A stretch of 64,000 nt of DNA from Dolomedes plantarius (taxonomy: Eukaryota; Arthropoda; Arachnida; Araneae; Dolomedidae): contig OU015500.1 in assembly GCA_907164885.2 (NCBI GenBank), positions 51,677,033 through 51,741,032 on the forward strand, given 5' to 3'. This document shows, in pieces, positions 1 to 12,325 of this stretch. The notes beneath the pieces were generated by a model. It saw only the letters and a program-made list of their open reading frames with translations. It had not been told where the DNA came from and did no database searches. Each line of letters starts with the position of its first letter. Position 1 is the first letter of the stretch. Made by a program: the position numbers and the translations under genes.

Positions 1-290
1 GCAGTGTGCGGCCTCGCATTGTCATGAAGAAGGACAATGCCTGACGACAACATTCATCTTCTCTTGTTCTGAATTGCCCTTCGAAGACGTTGAAGAGTCT
101 TGCTGTACGAAGCTGCATTGATGGTTGTGCCACATGGCATGAATTGCACCAAGAGAACACCTTTACGGTCCCAAAACACTGTAGCCATACACATTTTGGT
201 GGTGAACGTGCGCTTGACCTTCACTGGTTTACGACTCAGGGAGTGTGAATGCATCCACTGTGTGTTAAAATTTTTCATTTTTCAAAATTC
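1..290 (-). pseudogene. mariner transposase fragment, cut by window edge
   Basis: Minus-strand reading gives mariner transposase text: ATVFWDRKGVLLVQFMP, then TTINAASYSKTLQRLRRAIQ, then (at positions 1-50) a block ending HDNARPHT. HDNARPH carries the second catalytic Asp of the mariner DD34D triad. Seen: a TGA interrupts the frame at about position 51-53, just before the MLSSGIVLLHDNARPH block, and the upstream part ends at about 290, so the copy is dead and 5'-truncated. The C-terminal third lies outside the window. Family assignment rests on recognising these conserved mariner blocks. Confidence 0.85.
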
Positions 291-339
291 AGTGAAGATC
301 TACTGAATTCCTTTGATCCCCTGCCAACCTGAAGTTTCA

Positions 340-1431
340 GTCTCGTGCACTATACGCACTCAATTTTGTTTTTCCTATGACCTACCTTTGCGAGGTTATA
401 GTTTTACCACACAAGCACACACAAACACCTTTTAAGTACTTATTTTTAAAAACAATTGTTGTGATATATTGTATTCCATAATAAAATATTATACTATGCA
501 TTCCATTTTAAGTGTATATTGAAATTCTTTTGTGAATAATGAAGTACTGTCATGACCATCCTAACATGATATTTTAAGTATATTAAAATCTTCATATCAT
601 TTTATTTTGTGAAATGTTATATAGTATTTATATTATAATTGTGAAACTCTACCTACAATTGCAAACAAGGAACTATGTGAAAAAATATTGAGGTTTTATG
701 TGTATATTATATGTCACAGTATCAGTTAATAATATCAGCATCTAGTGTTCCTATTTTTGCAATATGTTGTGATTTAAGGTTGTAAAATATAATTGTTATG
801 TGATATTTTCATGACTTGTGCGGGCACACAAAAGTGGTAACTAGGCAAGATTTATAAATCTAAATTCCAAAATTAAAATTTCTTTGTCATGCGCGGTTCT
901 CACCTGATGGACGGCCTTTCTCGGGGAGTTTGGGCCCGACTCCCCTCGCAAGTGTTTTCCGAAAGGGGGGGGGATTGAAACAATAACTTTCATTATCATT
1001 AAATAAAACGCCTATTCAAAATTCGTTCATCTTATCGCAATAGAATATCGTCCCACAACTTAAACTTGATACAGGAATAACCGAAATAATCTGCTATTTT
1101 CCCCCTAAAGCCACGCGCGGACAGTGAGCTTATATAACGTGGCATGTTCTAGATGCCTGACGCAATCTCATCTCATCTGACGTGAGAGTCAGCTGTCATG
1201 CACTGACCAATAAAAAGTCTTAACGTGACAGCACCCCCATTCGCAGATAAGGTTCTTTGTGGGATTTTGCGTGTCTGCCACAGTGCTGTTAGAATGTAAA
1301 TATTGGGCGCTCTGCGTCTCTTTGTCTTGTAGGTGATGATTCCGACAGGGGCCGGAATACGTCATTGTGTACGGATTGATGTCCAGAACTGATTGTATGA
1401 AAATAACGTATAATGTTACCTGGAAATTCCT

Positions 1432-1433
<2 letters not shown>
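340..1433 (+). mobile_element. relict gypsy 3' end with truncated LTR
   Basis: This stretch aligns, with many changes, to the 3' end of the complete gypsy element of this window (34980-36060). Shared landmarks are the CACACACAAACAC tract, the GCGGTTCTCRCCTGATGGA block near 893, a G-rich polypurine tract at 961-973, an LTR start TGAAAC at 976, the CCCCTAAAGCCACGCGCGG/TATATAA promoter block near 1103-1137 and a CTCTTTGTCTTG block near 1318. The LTR breaks off at 1433, at the edge of a (TA)n array. It is an older member of the same family, with no coding sequence left. Confidence 0.8.

Positions 1434-1516
<83 letters not shown>
1434..1516. repeat. (TA)n microsatellite
   Basis: About 41 uninterrupted TA units directly abut the broken end of the relict gypsy LTR. 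Open frames of alternating Tyr-Ile through it are artefacts of the repeat. Confidence 0.98.
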
Positions 1517-1521
<5 letters not shown>

Positions 1522-1930
1522 TATATATATACATTCAATTTATACTCTTGCCCTATTTTCCGTGAATAATATGTTCGCGGTCCCGGATGGATGAGGTTTA
1601 TCATGCAAAGACATCGAAAAGTGTTCATTAAAACCCTTGCAGCGACTTCCGTTTTCAGCGAGAAGCTGACTCTTCAAATATATTAGTTAGGTGACAGAAC
1701 CTAACTTATAAATCTAATTTTTTTAGCGTGAATAAGGTAGACGTATTTCGTGTGTTGCACGGAGCCCGACATTGCGCTACTGGGTCGTTATACTGTGATA
1801 TTCGGAATGGAATGGAATTTTAATATTTGATTAAAGAATGATGCTGAATTTCTATGGAGTGTATTAATTGACCATGACTACATCCCTGATGAAATAATGA
1901 TCGAATGCCTACAACTTCTAGGCATTTTAT
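1517..1930. other. unassigned sequence between two microsatellites
   Basis: Moderately AT-rich single-copy-looking DNA. I see no coding frame, inverted repeat or match to another part of the window. It could be the displaced remainder of the relict LTR, but I found no alignment to the intact LTR. Confidence 0.4.
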
Positions 1931-2062
<132 letters not shown>

Positions 2063-2259
2063 ACATAGAGGAAATCTAAAGTAAAGCTAGTTAAGATATT
2101 ACTTGTGTTAAATGTAAGAATATATTACAGGAGTTATTTCATTACTAAATCCAATTATAATAAGAACCACAATTCAATATAATATGATGCACTTGAGATC
2201 TTACTATTCAGATAAAAGTGATATTATATGAAAATTTGCCTCCGTTATTACTTCGCCCT

Positions 2260-3850
2260 AAAACTACTTTTTTTTCATACTGTCAACTTGAAGTACATCG
2301 TTTTCTGTGCAAAGATAATGACGTATTCATTAAGCACAGTCTCTCCAATTAGGAAGGAAATAATTTTCTGATCACTAAGGGAGTAGAAACAAATTGAATA
2401 AATATTACTAAATTAAGCTCTTACAAATTCCGTGTTTCTCATTGAAACCCAAATATCAATTAACAGAAGATATCTGATTCCACAAATCACCTATTATCAT
2501 GCCTCAGTTGCTTAATGTATTAATTAACATGTATTTTTCTTGAGAATAATCGCTACATAAAAATGTGGAATTAGTTTTCAAGTTATTTCTTGAAATAATA
2601 CTAAAGGTTCACAGTTGTATTTCGTAAGTAAAATATTATGAAATCTAGAGTATTTACTGATGTTAAAGAATTGAAAGGACATTTTCAAACCATCTGTGGA
2701 ATGATTTTATTATATTATCTTCCTAACTTTTTATCACCTCTGGGCAAGGAATTTTATGTTTATTAAAATAACGGTATTTAGTTGTAATGGTTAAAATATT
2801 CGAAATAAAGTCCTGTTCAAACAGCTTAGTACCGCACAAGTGCTATCTAAAATTAATTGATTTACTGATAATTCATGGTAATTGTCAATTTCATTGTATG
2901 GAAGTTAGCGTTGCAACCCTCTACAGCATGAGTTCGGATTTAAATTTTATCTTTAAATTTGAATGTTCTTTTGCAGGCCCCACAAAGAGAGTAATGTTCA
3001 TTCATTACCGTTATGTTCTTATTTAAAAAAAATTACGGTGCGTAAAAAATTAGAAAATAAAATCAGTTTTCTTTATTAATTACCAACATTCTGCAATTTT
3101 AATGTTATCAATCAATGTAGAGATATGTTTTGAATGCATTAAAAGAGAAAGAACCCTACGTTTTATGATAACCATGTAAGGAATATTGACTGAATTTCGG
3201 TAGACGAGAAATATGGAACATCGAAATCGATTTAAAGATTGTTGAAAGAGTTATTATCTGACCACTTAGCAATAATATTTTTTCAGCTATTTCTATTTTC
3301 AAAATATCTTTCTGCATCACTGAGTCTCGTGATCTTGCGATACTGATATATGTGCAATGTCCTGTTAAGATACCCACGCTATGTTATAAAATCTCTTTTG
3401 GAATACCATTTCTACCATAGCACCGAAAAACCTAGCATTTACAATGGCAAAAGTTTTACATGGGAAAAAGTTGAGGATATTTAAGGAAAACTCAGATACG
3501 CTCATTTGATTCCTCTTTCCGTTGAAAATAAGTGTAATGCATGGAGTTGTAAAGGAAACCTTTACTACATACGAGTATTGCATGTACTCATTCTGAGGTT
3601 TCGGAATTGCTTTCACGATTTAAAATCGGTAAATTTCTATTTACCACGACAAACATAAAGGTAAATCATCTCCACGAAAAAAATAAAGGAAACTTTAAAT
3701 GTCTGACTTTAACCGAGAATCGTGATCGGGGAATAAAGCAGCAGAGCTAAGGCAAATAAGAGATTTAACAACTTTTTCGCAGCGGAAACATACAGTGCTG
3801 TGGGGACAAAGTTATCTCATATCTAAAAGCTTATATTAACTGTGCTTATA
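2260..3850. repeat. dispersed repeat, long copy
   Basis: Two blocks align to 7040-7600. Block one (2310-2590) shares AAATAATTTTCTRATC, GCAAATTGAATAAAT-type text and GATATCTGATT. Block two (3705-3850) shares GAATCGTGAYCGGGGWATAAA and ATTTAACAACTTTTTCGCAG. In this copy the blocks are about 1.1 kb apart; in the other copy they are nearly adjacent. Short frames within (2787-3026 plus; 3156-3377 and 3365-3616 minus) match nothing I know. The repeat type is unknown. Confidence 0.6.
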
Positions 3851-4103
3851 CCATTCGGGTAATAAGTAATTTTGCCGAAATTTGATTAAATAAGACAGAA
3901 TAACTAATTAAGGAACTCTCTTTACAAACTGGGATTAATTGATGCTTAAGTTAAAACAAGAGCGATTTTCATGCCAATTATATCTTCTGCAGACGAAACT
4001 AAAATTCAACCTTGAAATATATGGAAACTTTTTTGAAATGACTGAAAATGACCCTCAGTAGATAACAAACAAAGATGGAAAGATAAACGAACGATGAACA
4101 AAT

Positions 4104-4352
4104 GAAGGCCTTATTTGAATAGTGGTCCAACTCCATTCTTGTTAATTTTGAGATACAGAGCCTTAAAGTCTAATGAGTGCTGAGAAATGACTGCTGAAGT
4201 CTGATTTGTAATGCCCTCTGTTGGCAGAAGAAATAAGCTGGAGGTGTAACAGTTTAAAGAATAACATAGAAATGACTTGTATGAGCATGAAAGTGGGGCT
4301 AACTCCATTTTTTTAAAAAGTGGAGTTGGACGACTATTTAAATAAGGCCTTC
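4104..4352. mobile_element. 249 bp MITE
   Basis: Inverted ends: the left end reads GAAGGCCTTATTTGAATAGT and the right end is its reverse complement with few changes; the match runs ~32 bp (through GTCCAACTCCA). Flanks are AAAT on both sides, a candidate 4 bp target duplication. No coding capacity. Superfamily not assigned. Confidence 0.7.
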
Positions 4353-5086
4353 AAATATAAGGTGATTAAAGAAGATTGACTGTATGCTAGAAAAAGCAGA
4401 AAATATGAAAAGTAGAAATTTGATTTTCCCTCATATTTCTTGTTCACACAAAACTGCCTCTGACAGTGATGTTTGAAAAGCAATTTATAATCGACATATA
4501 TCAATTCCATTTTATCTGCGGTTATTGTTCCAAATAGCATTATTCTTTTAAAGGAAAAAATGTTCCTTGAAGAGGCAGGGTAAGACAGCTTCGAAGCTAG
4601 TAACTTCATAGAACCAAATGATAAAATTATGGATAGGTTATTTGAGCAACATAGAGATACAGATGCTTACTGATACCTTAAACCTAAAAGTGGACAAAGG
4701 TTTGATTCTTATCGAGGGCCTTTGGAATCCTATGAACGCCTCTTCGGGCCTGATGGAGGCTATACGGAGAAAAAATTGCTAGTAACCAAATGCCTCATAA
4801 AGAAGTTAATTAAAAGATTTTTTTCATAATTTTGAAAAAAATACGCTGGATATAGTCAGACAATTAATTAATCCATAAAGACAAAACCTGTAGTCTTTTT
4901 TAACACTTCAGCGGGCATGCCAGTGTATAAAGTGCAATATTTTCGTAATTTTAAATGGTTTGTTTTTACATGTAAGGTTTGAATATTCTAAGTAGATTCT
5001 ATTTATAGATAGACCCTTTCTAATGTCTGATTTTCTTACCCCTGTATTCCTTTCCATTCATTTGTTAGTCGTGATTTAACAGTGGT
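4353..5086. other. intergenic, nothing recognised
   Basis: AT-rich. A 91-codon minus-strand frame (4334-4609) overlaps the MITE and has no recognisable domain. I see no repeats. Confidence 0.4.
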
Positions 5087-5330
5087 AAACCAGCGATTAT
5101 AGTGGATTACAATACGACAAAGACAGGAGTTGATGTAGTCGATCCAATATGCAGCTATTACACGGTATCCCGCATATTACGAAGATGGACAATCTCATTG
5201 TTTTTTAGGTTTTTGGACATAATAGTAATCCATTCGCAAGTTGTCTTTAGATCCAACAAACCGGACAGTTTTGAAATAAGGCGATTCTATCCACATTCTT
5301 TGGCATTTAATTATAAAGTTACCTCAATAT
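5087..5330 (+). pseudogene. piggyBac-type transposase C-terminal fragment
   Basis: The frame reads KPAIIVDYNTTKTGVDVVD, then YTVSRILRRWTISLFFRFLD, then IIVIHSQVVF and RRFYPHSLAF. This is the pattern of the piggyBac (DDE_Tnp_1_7) region with the last catalytic Asp: a Y-N-x-T-K-x-G-V-D block, an R-R-W block and an 'N-I-x-x-x-N-S-Q' helix (here I-I-V-I-H-S-Q). Everything N-terminal is missing and no terminal repeats were found next to it. The frame runs open to 5497, but the part after ~5330 no longer looks like transposase. Confidence 0.7.
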
Positions 5331-6000
5331 TATCAGTATTTTATATCTTATTTTATATCTGTCATAAAACTCAGAATCATTATTTCCAATTTCAAAACAT
5401 AAAGTTTAATACAAAAGGAATAATCAAGGTTGAAAGAGACGTTGCCTTTTGGGCCACGCGCGCCCGCTGGTGTTCCAAAAATTGGCACTCCCGCTGAAGG
5501 GTTGAAGTTCACTAATGTAAATTCGCGAATGTATTTCAAACGTAAACTCTGGAATCTGAACCTTATTGCTCATCAGCTCAGATTACGCAGCAAATATTTT
5601 TCGATACCTCTAACTCCACTAAGCAACATTTATATAAATTCCGCACCAAAATAGCAAATTTTATTAGATCAGTTAAATTTATTTTTATTTTCTTATCATT
5701 ATTTAAGAATAAACTACGGTGATTTTTGTTTTTATGTTAAAACATTAATTTTAATTTTCCTCTCATACTATAGCTTAACATTAAACTAGAATATTATAGT
5801 TTTGACTTTTCGTCTATTACACAGTGATTGATTACGTTCATGCTGTACAAGAGGCAAAATATATGTAATACAGCAATCAGATCACTATTTTTTTTGTAGG
5901 AATTACATTAGCAAATATATCAAATGAATATGCATTTGTGCCTAGTAGCTATATAACTAATAATCAAAGTTTTAGATGTACAGTGATATGTGTGTAATTA
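5331..6000. other. intergenic; GC-rich patch at 5445-5515
   Basis: Mostly AT-rich. A short GC-rich patch (GGGCCACGCGCGCCCGCTGG) reads in one frame as KETLPFGPRAPAGVPKIGTP, which I do not recognise. Nothing else is supported. Confidence 0.35.
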
Positions 6001-7017
6001 AAAATGTTGTGATGACAAGAGCCGATAAATAAAAATTAGTACCTTCTAAGAATCTTTTATAGTTATTACAACACGGGATTAAATTCAAAATTATATTTAT
6101 ATTTCTTCGAAATATCTGTGACATAAATATAGGTTAAAAAAATAAATTTAATGACTATCGTACATTGTTCATATAGTAAAAAAAATATCTTTTTAGTATA
6201 AGCCTGTTCTATGCTGTGATGTGTCAATAAAAATACGGAAAAAGTTGGGAATTTCGTCCTAAATCAAATGAATTAATATGATTTTTTGTTTGAACTTTAT
6301 GTCACATTCTACACATTACTATGTGTACAATTAAAAATATTTGTGGAGACAAAAGCTGATAAATGAAACTAATTATCTTTTAAAAATATGTTCTAATCAT
6401 TAATACACGTGCTAAATTCATAATTATATTTCTATTTCTTCGCAATACCCGTGACATAAATCTAGATGTAAAAAGACTACTTGATGATATTAACTATTGT
6501 ACATTATTCTTAAAGTCAAAAACAACATTTTTCTTTTAAGTATAAACTTGTTCTATGTTGTGAAATGTTCCAATAAAAATACGGAAGACGTTAGGGATTT
6601 CTTCCTAAATCAAATGAAATACTATGACTTTTTGTTTGAACTTTATGTCACATTATTCTACACATTGCTATGTATACGATTAAAAATATTTATGGAGACA
6701 AATTCTGATAAATAAAACTAATAATCTTCTAACAATATGTTAAAATTATTAAAAAACATGATAAATTCAAAATTATATTTCTACTTCTTCAATATACCTG
6801 TGACATAAATCTAGATGCAAAAAGACTATTTAATGATATAAACTATCGTACATTATTCATATAGTCGAAAACAACATTTTACTTTTTAGTATAAGCTTGT
6901 TCTATGCTGTGAAATGCTCCAATAAAAATACGGAAAACGTTGGGGATTTCTTCCTAAATCATATGCAATAGTGTGACTTTTTGTGTGAACTTTCTCTCAC
7001 ATTATTCAAACAACTCG
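6001..7017. repeat. tandem repeat, 3 units of ~340 bp
   Basis: Units begin at about 6001, 6334 and 6683 (AAAAATNTTTGTGGAGACAA-type start). Each contains GTGACATAAAT, ATCGTACATT, AGTATAAGCTTGTTCTATG, CAATAAAAATACGGAA and TTTTTGTTTGAACTTTATG in the same order. Steps are ~333 and ~349 bp. The units are clearly diverged, so this is an old array. Short frames inside are not conserved between units. Confidence 0.9.
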
Positions 7018-7039
7018 CCTTTCGTGATCTCGATCTACG

Positions 7040-7600
7040 AAAAGGTACTATTTTATTTTTATAACTCCATCATACACAGAATCCCCGTTTTCCGAGCAAA
7101 TATAATAATGTCAGCACCGAGCAAACAAAAGTCAGTCCTATTGTGACTAAAATAATTTTCTAATCGCCAAGAGAACGGTAGCAAATTGAATAAATAAGAG
7201 TTAACTGAATTAAGCACACTTAACGTTCCTGCCTCTATTCCAAATGGCAATTAACTGCAGATATCTGATTTCCGTAATTCGCCTTTTATTCCACCTCACT
7301 TGTTTGATGAATTAATTGGACGTGTTTTTCCGAAAGACAAGCACTGTAAAAAAAATGGTGAAATAATTTAGAAGTTATACCTGGCAATGACAGAAACGTT
7401 ATGCAGATAGAGACTTTCGGTGCGTATGAATTAACAAACTACTCCTGAGAATCGTGACCGGGGTATAAAACAGCAAAAGCAAATAAGATATTTAACAACT
7501 TTTTCGCAGCGGAAACGGAAAGTATTAAGGCAACGAAATTATCTTATCTCCGTATAAACTTATACTACGCACGATTCGGGAAGTAAAGGGATTAGACTCT
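7040..7600. repeat. dispersed repeat, short copy
   Basis: Aligns to two separated blocks of 2260-3850 (see that entry). Here the two blocks lie within ~560 bp, so one copy carries an insertion or the other a deletion. It starts immediately after the last ~340 bp tandem unit. Confidence 0.6.
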
Positions 7601-8690
7601 TCATAACTTACGTAAGTTTAATTTGAAGAAGCACTTGAAAAGTTTATTGAGGGATTTCGTTAGTTTTAATAAGACAAAGTGATGGACGGGGTGATGGATT
7701 ATAATTATCATTGTACATCGTTATATCGTGTACATCGTACATTTGCTCCTTTCATCTTGAGTTGTACAGACAATAATTAAGGGGTAGTATTTTTTAAATT
7801 GTTGGTATATCGAAATCAAAAAAAAAAGTTATAGCGTGGGAGCATTTTGAAATAATTTAATAAAAAATCTTGAAACTTTCAAATTTGTTTCGTAATCCAA
7901 GAATGATAATGAATTATTCTTCATTACGTAAAGCAACATATGTTCTTTGCTAAATAAGCAATGTTCTTAGCGACAATATTATTGGAGAATTTGTGATCAT
8001 TCGAAATACTCGAATGTTTTCCTTTCTTCTTCCTTAGCTTACAAATATAGCTGTTTTTATAGAAAAAGAAAAGTTTGTTGCTAAATAAAGCTTTCTGTTT
8101 TAACCGTCAGATGCAATTAGGTATAAACCCGACATTATTTGCGTCAACTTCAAAAATATGATCTTTAAGAAATGTAATATAAAGTTTCTAAAGTTCTATT
8201 AAAAAAGGGACCCAATTAAAAAAATATTTTTGCGAAATATGGCTTCTTTTCATAAACAGAGTATTATTTTCTTAAAAGTATTGGTTACCCTTCGTTTAAG
8301 CTCTATCAAATTACAACAATGTAAATTGAGGCTGCTGGGTAGTAACTATATAGGATCCGGTCAGCTGAATGTTAACTTTCGGAGAAAACGTTCCCAACTT
8401 GATTTAAAGACTGTTTTAAAATGCTACTCCGTATTAGAGAAAGACAATTTTTACTTTGCTTTATTCCTTTTAGAAATTTCATCCACCAAATAAAATTATG
8501 TTAATTTAAAACACAGTATAGTCTTTTTACACCGAATAATCCAAATTTAAAAATATTTATTGATTTTCTTTTAGAGAATGAAAATATACCCTAGTTAAAT
8601 AATTTCTTTATCTTTTGCGGAATACAGTTTTTAAGAAAAATATATAAACCCATGTCAAGAACCTTTGAAATAATGTCTCCATATATTAAC
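7601..8690. other. intergenic, nothing recognised
   Basis: AT-rich. An 87-codon frame at 8230-8493 (+) has no recognisable motif. It lies in non-repeated sequence and may be chance. Confidence 0.4.
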
Positions 8691-8696
8691 ATTAAT

Positions 8697-9393
8697 CTGA
8701 GTGTATCGAGTACGGCTATTACCCATCAATCTTAAGTGTTTAATTATTGCATAGCTAGTTCCGCCTAATATCTTTTACACCACCAATATCTTAAAATTAA
8801 TCATAATTTAAGATAGTGGAAGAGAACGTGAAATTCAAGATCATTCTAACTTGCAGATGTTCAGTTTGAATCATTTTACTACAAATGACCAAAGGCTTGA
8901 ACAAAGAACAAAAGAAATGATGTTTTGATGATTCCAGCTCCTCGGGCCCTACACCTCGACTCGAACGAGCAAAATGTTGTCAAACAAAAACAGTTCGTCA
9001 TCGACTATTTCATCTCTTGATACTTTCTAGGTTTTTTTTATTTCCTTTCAACCTGAGTGAATCGAGTACAGCTACTACCCATCAGTTTTAAGAGTTTAAT
9101 TATCTCATAGCAAGTTCACCCTATTATCTTTTAAACCAACAATATCTTTAAATTAGTCCTAATTTAAGAGTGAAAGAGAACTTGAAATTCAATAACATCC
9201 TAGCTTGCAAATTTTCAGTTTGGGTCATTTTATTACAAATGAGCAAAGGCGTGAACAAAGAAAAAAATAGATATTTTGATGATTCAATCTCCTCGGGTTC
9301 TACACCTCGACTTGAACGAGCAAAATGTTGTCATAAAAAACAGTTAGTCATCGACTGTTTCAACTCTTAATACTTTCTAGGTTTTCTTTCATC
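8697..9393. repeat. tandem duplication, 2 units of ~358 bp
   Basis: Unit 1 begins GAGTGTATCGAGTACGGCTA (~8697) and unit 2 GAGTGAATCGAGTACAGCTA (~9055). Both continue through TACCCATCA, CTCCTCGGG, CACCTCGACT, ACGAGCAAAATGTTGTCA, CATCGACT and GATACTTTCTAGGTTTT-type text. They are diverged by substitutions and small indels. Frames crossing unit 2 (9170-9370) are not conserved in unit 1. Confidence 0.9.
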
Positions 9394-9940
9394 TAGCGCA
9401 AACTTTCAGATCCCCATGTAAATATGTCACACTCAAAGAAGTTTTAACAGGTACGCCTCAAAATCGGAAAGTAATTTGTGCCAACAGCTTTAAACAATTT
9501 ATTTGAAAGCAGCCAAATTTACCTTATCATCAACTTTCCAAAACGTTATCGTTAGTCGATAGACGAGATGACGACAAGCAAAAAACGCAATTTATTATGT
9601 GAAAAGGGCACCGTTTACCGATTTCGAATTTTGTGCAAAACAGAACTAGGGTTAAAAAAAAGGATGTAAAAGTAGTTGCTATTGATTGATACGACGATTC
9701 ACCTCGTGTTATGAAGTACTTGAATTGGTTGAATGCGGAAGAAAATCTTTTCACTGCAGTTGCTACTTTAAAGAAAGTAATGTCAAATGCAGAATTTCAT
9801 GAAAAAATTAGCCCAAATAAATATATTAAACTAGCTGAAAACCCCCACTTCTCTACGGAGTACGTCCAAATTAAATACAACGGTCAATGTATGAAATTAA
9901 TGCCAATAAATAACTAAATAAATAAATAAAGAAATATAAA
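9394..9940. other. intergenic with an unrecognised 68-codon frame
   Basis: A plus-strand frame at 9711-9917 reads ENLFTAVATLKKVMSNAEFH and further hydrophilic text. Its composition looks more protein-like than its neighbours, but I recognise no family and see no promoter or splice context. It is reported only as a possible coding relic. Confidence 0.3.
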
Positions 9941-10183
<243 letters not shown>

Positions 10184-11489
10184 CAGAGGCTGTTCACACA
10201 TTTTTTAGACGATGTATATTGTATTCACAAAACTAAATTACATAAAATTGTTGTGTTTTAAATGTTCTATTTGACATCCCTTATTCTGAACTATTTTTCG
10301 ACACCGCAATTTCCAGGATAATAATGCCTTTTGAAGTGTCAGAAGAGGTATTCTATCTCATTCCTCCTGAACAGCTTTCCAGAGTCACGTAAGGGTTTTG
10401 GGACGACGTTTGGATAATGCAGATTTTAAAAGTCCGAAAACACAAAAATCCATTGGTGATACATCGGGAGATTTAGGATGGATATCAGTGAAGGGTATGG
10501 CCTTGATACTAGTTTTTTTTCCATTTCTTTCAGGAAATTTACAGTGGATTTTGATGTGTGACTGCTAGCTTTGTCCTGATGGAGTCTCACAGATTGATGG
10601 CACTGTGGGTAAAGCGATGGATGGTATTTCATTCAGAAAAATCGGCGATAAAATATGTTCCTGATAGTATTTGGTGTTAATCTTGACATTTTTTTCCACT
10701 CTCTTTATTTTTAACTTGTCATTATAAGAAAAACCATGAACAATCTTGAATCCCTTAGAAAAACTTTCTTCGATTCTTTGAACCATGTACTTAAATTTTT
10801 TTCTCCCCTTTTATGATAATAAATGGCTCTTATTTTGCTGCAATCATTTAAATACACCCATGATTCATCTATTGTGACAATTGTTTTCCATTTTTCTTTG
10901 GGTAAGTGTTTCTCATATAGAATTCTGCAGAGTGTCCTGCGTTCAGCGATATGATTTGGAAGAAGACGATTCACATTGCGTTTTTTCGCTTTCTTAAGAT
11001 TTAAATCAACATTTATCATTTTGTTTACAGTGGACACCGAGCATTTTAATGATTTTGCAACTGTCCTTTGACTAGGGGGGGATTTTCTTTTAACACTAAA
11101 CAACGTACCTTTGCAATAGTCGAAGATGTCTGTTTTTTCCTTGGATACTTGTATGGAATTTTTGCCACACTTGAGGCTCCAATTTGACGTTTTTTTCCTT
11201 TCTTGTTGACGATATTACCTATCGACGATTTAGCTATCACAAAACCACTACTCTCACATCGTTTTTGGATAACGGAGTATGCATATTTCTCTTCGGAAAG
11301 AGCATAAATGTAGCCTTCGAACCACTGCTTTGTTAAAAACGCCATTGTGAATAAAAACAAAACTTTCAAGCCGCAGACGATAATTTTGACTTTTAAAAAC
11401 ATAGTACAATTGCAATTATTTCTTTTGCCTCAAACGATTTTTTATTACCGCTTACCAAAATCGTCTAAAAAATGTGCGAACAGCCTCTG
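10184..11489 (-). mobile_element. Tc1/mariner element, apparent DD41D type
   Basis: Ends are inverted repeats of ~30 bp beginning CAGAGGCTGTTCRCACATTT, with one mismatch, each bordered by TA inside long (TA)n arrays. Length is 1306 bp, normal for an autonomous Tc1/mariner element. The single transposase gene on the minus strand is broken (next entry). Confidence 0.95.
10384..11345 (-). pseudogene. Tc1/mariner transposase, frameshifted
   Basis: A start at 11345 gives [20 protein letters not shown]. The reading then moves through several frames: an HTH-like part (RTVAKSLKCSVSTVNKMINV), a first catalytic Asp in VTIDESWVYL, a second in LHQDKASSHT (near 10575) and a third acidic residue in SPDVSPMDFCVFG (near 10455). 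The third position is Asp, as in mariners. Counting residues across the T-rich frameshift near 10510 gives about 41 between the last two Asp, which suggests the DD41D (rosa-like) group; the count depends on how the frameshift is bridged. At least three frameshifts make the copy inactive. Confidence 0.8.
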
Positions 11490-11644
<155 letters not shown>

Positions 11645-12325
11645 TGTAAGGCTATTAATATGGGGGGCGATCGCGAGACCTTAAAACTGGATTTTAGTTA
11701 TTAAAATATAGGATTTAACAATTAAAAAGTCTGGGAGTTCAAATAAGCGGCGTAATGTATTGCAGTGAAAATAGAATTAATGGGTCGGCTTGATTCCATC
11801 TCCGAAGAACCACAGAACCACATGGTAGAATTTTTAGTAGACGGATTTAGCAGCGATTCTGCAACCTCTCGCTGAAGGAACCCAGCCTTTAAAAATTCAA
11901 GAATCCAAAAAATTCAACAAGTAATAAAAAATCTTTATAAATTGGAAACTGTGCGGTTTTGATGACAAATTTCGTGTCTGCTGCTCATCATTCTAAAAGT
12001 GTTTCAAGTTTATGCTTCAAGTTATCGCGAGTAACATTCAGGAATTATTAGGTTTTGAGTCTTTGTTGTGTAAATTGTGCGTCGAAATTGTTTTTCATCG
12101 AAATAACAGGAATTAGTTAATTTAGTTATTTTAAGTGAGTTGACTCAGGCAGAAGTAGAGTAAGTTTCAGTAGTTAGGGTTAATATTTAATTTTGTTGAC
12201 TAGGTACTGCAGCCCCATTCAGCATTTTGACAGTTAGATTTTAAATTTAATTTTAGTTTTCTCTTCTGGAGACTTTCTGCAGAGAGTTAGCTCCTCTTTC
12301 TGTGCACGCCTTCAGAGGGATGGGG

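Noticed and set aside
6001..7017. CRISPR-like spacing of repeats
   Set aside because: Units are ~340 bp, diverged and contiguous, with no short repeat-spacer pattern; the DNA is eukaryotic.
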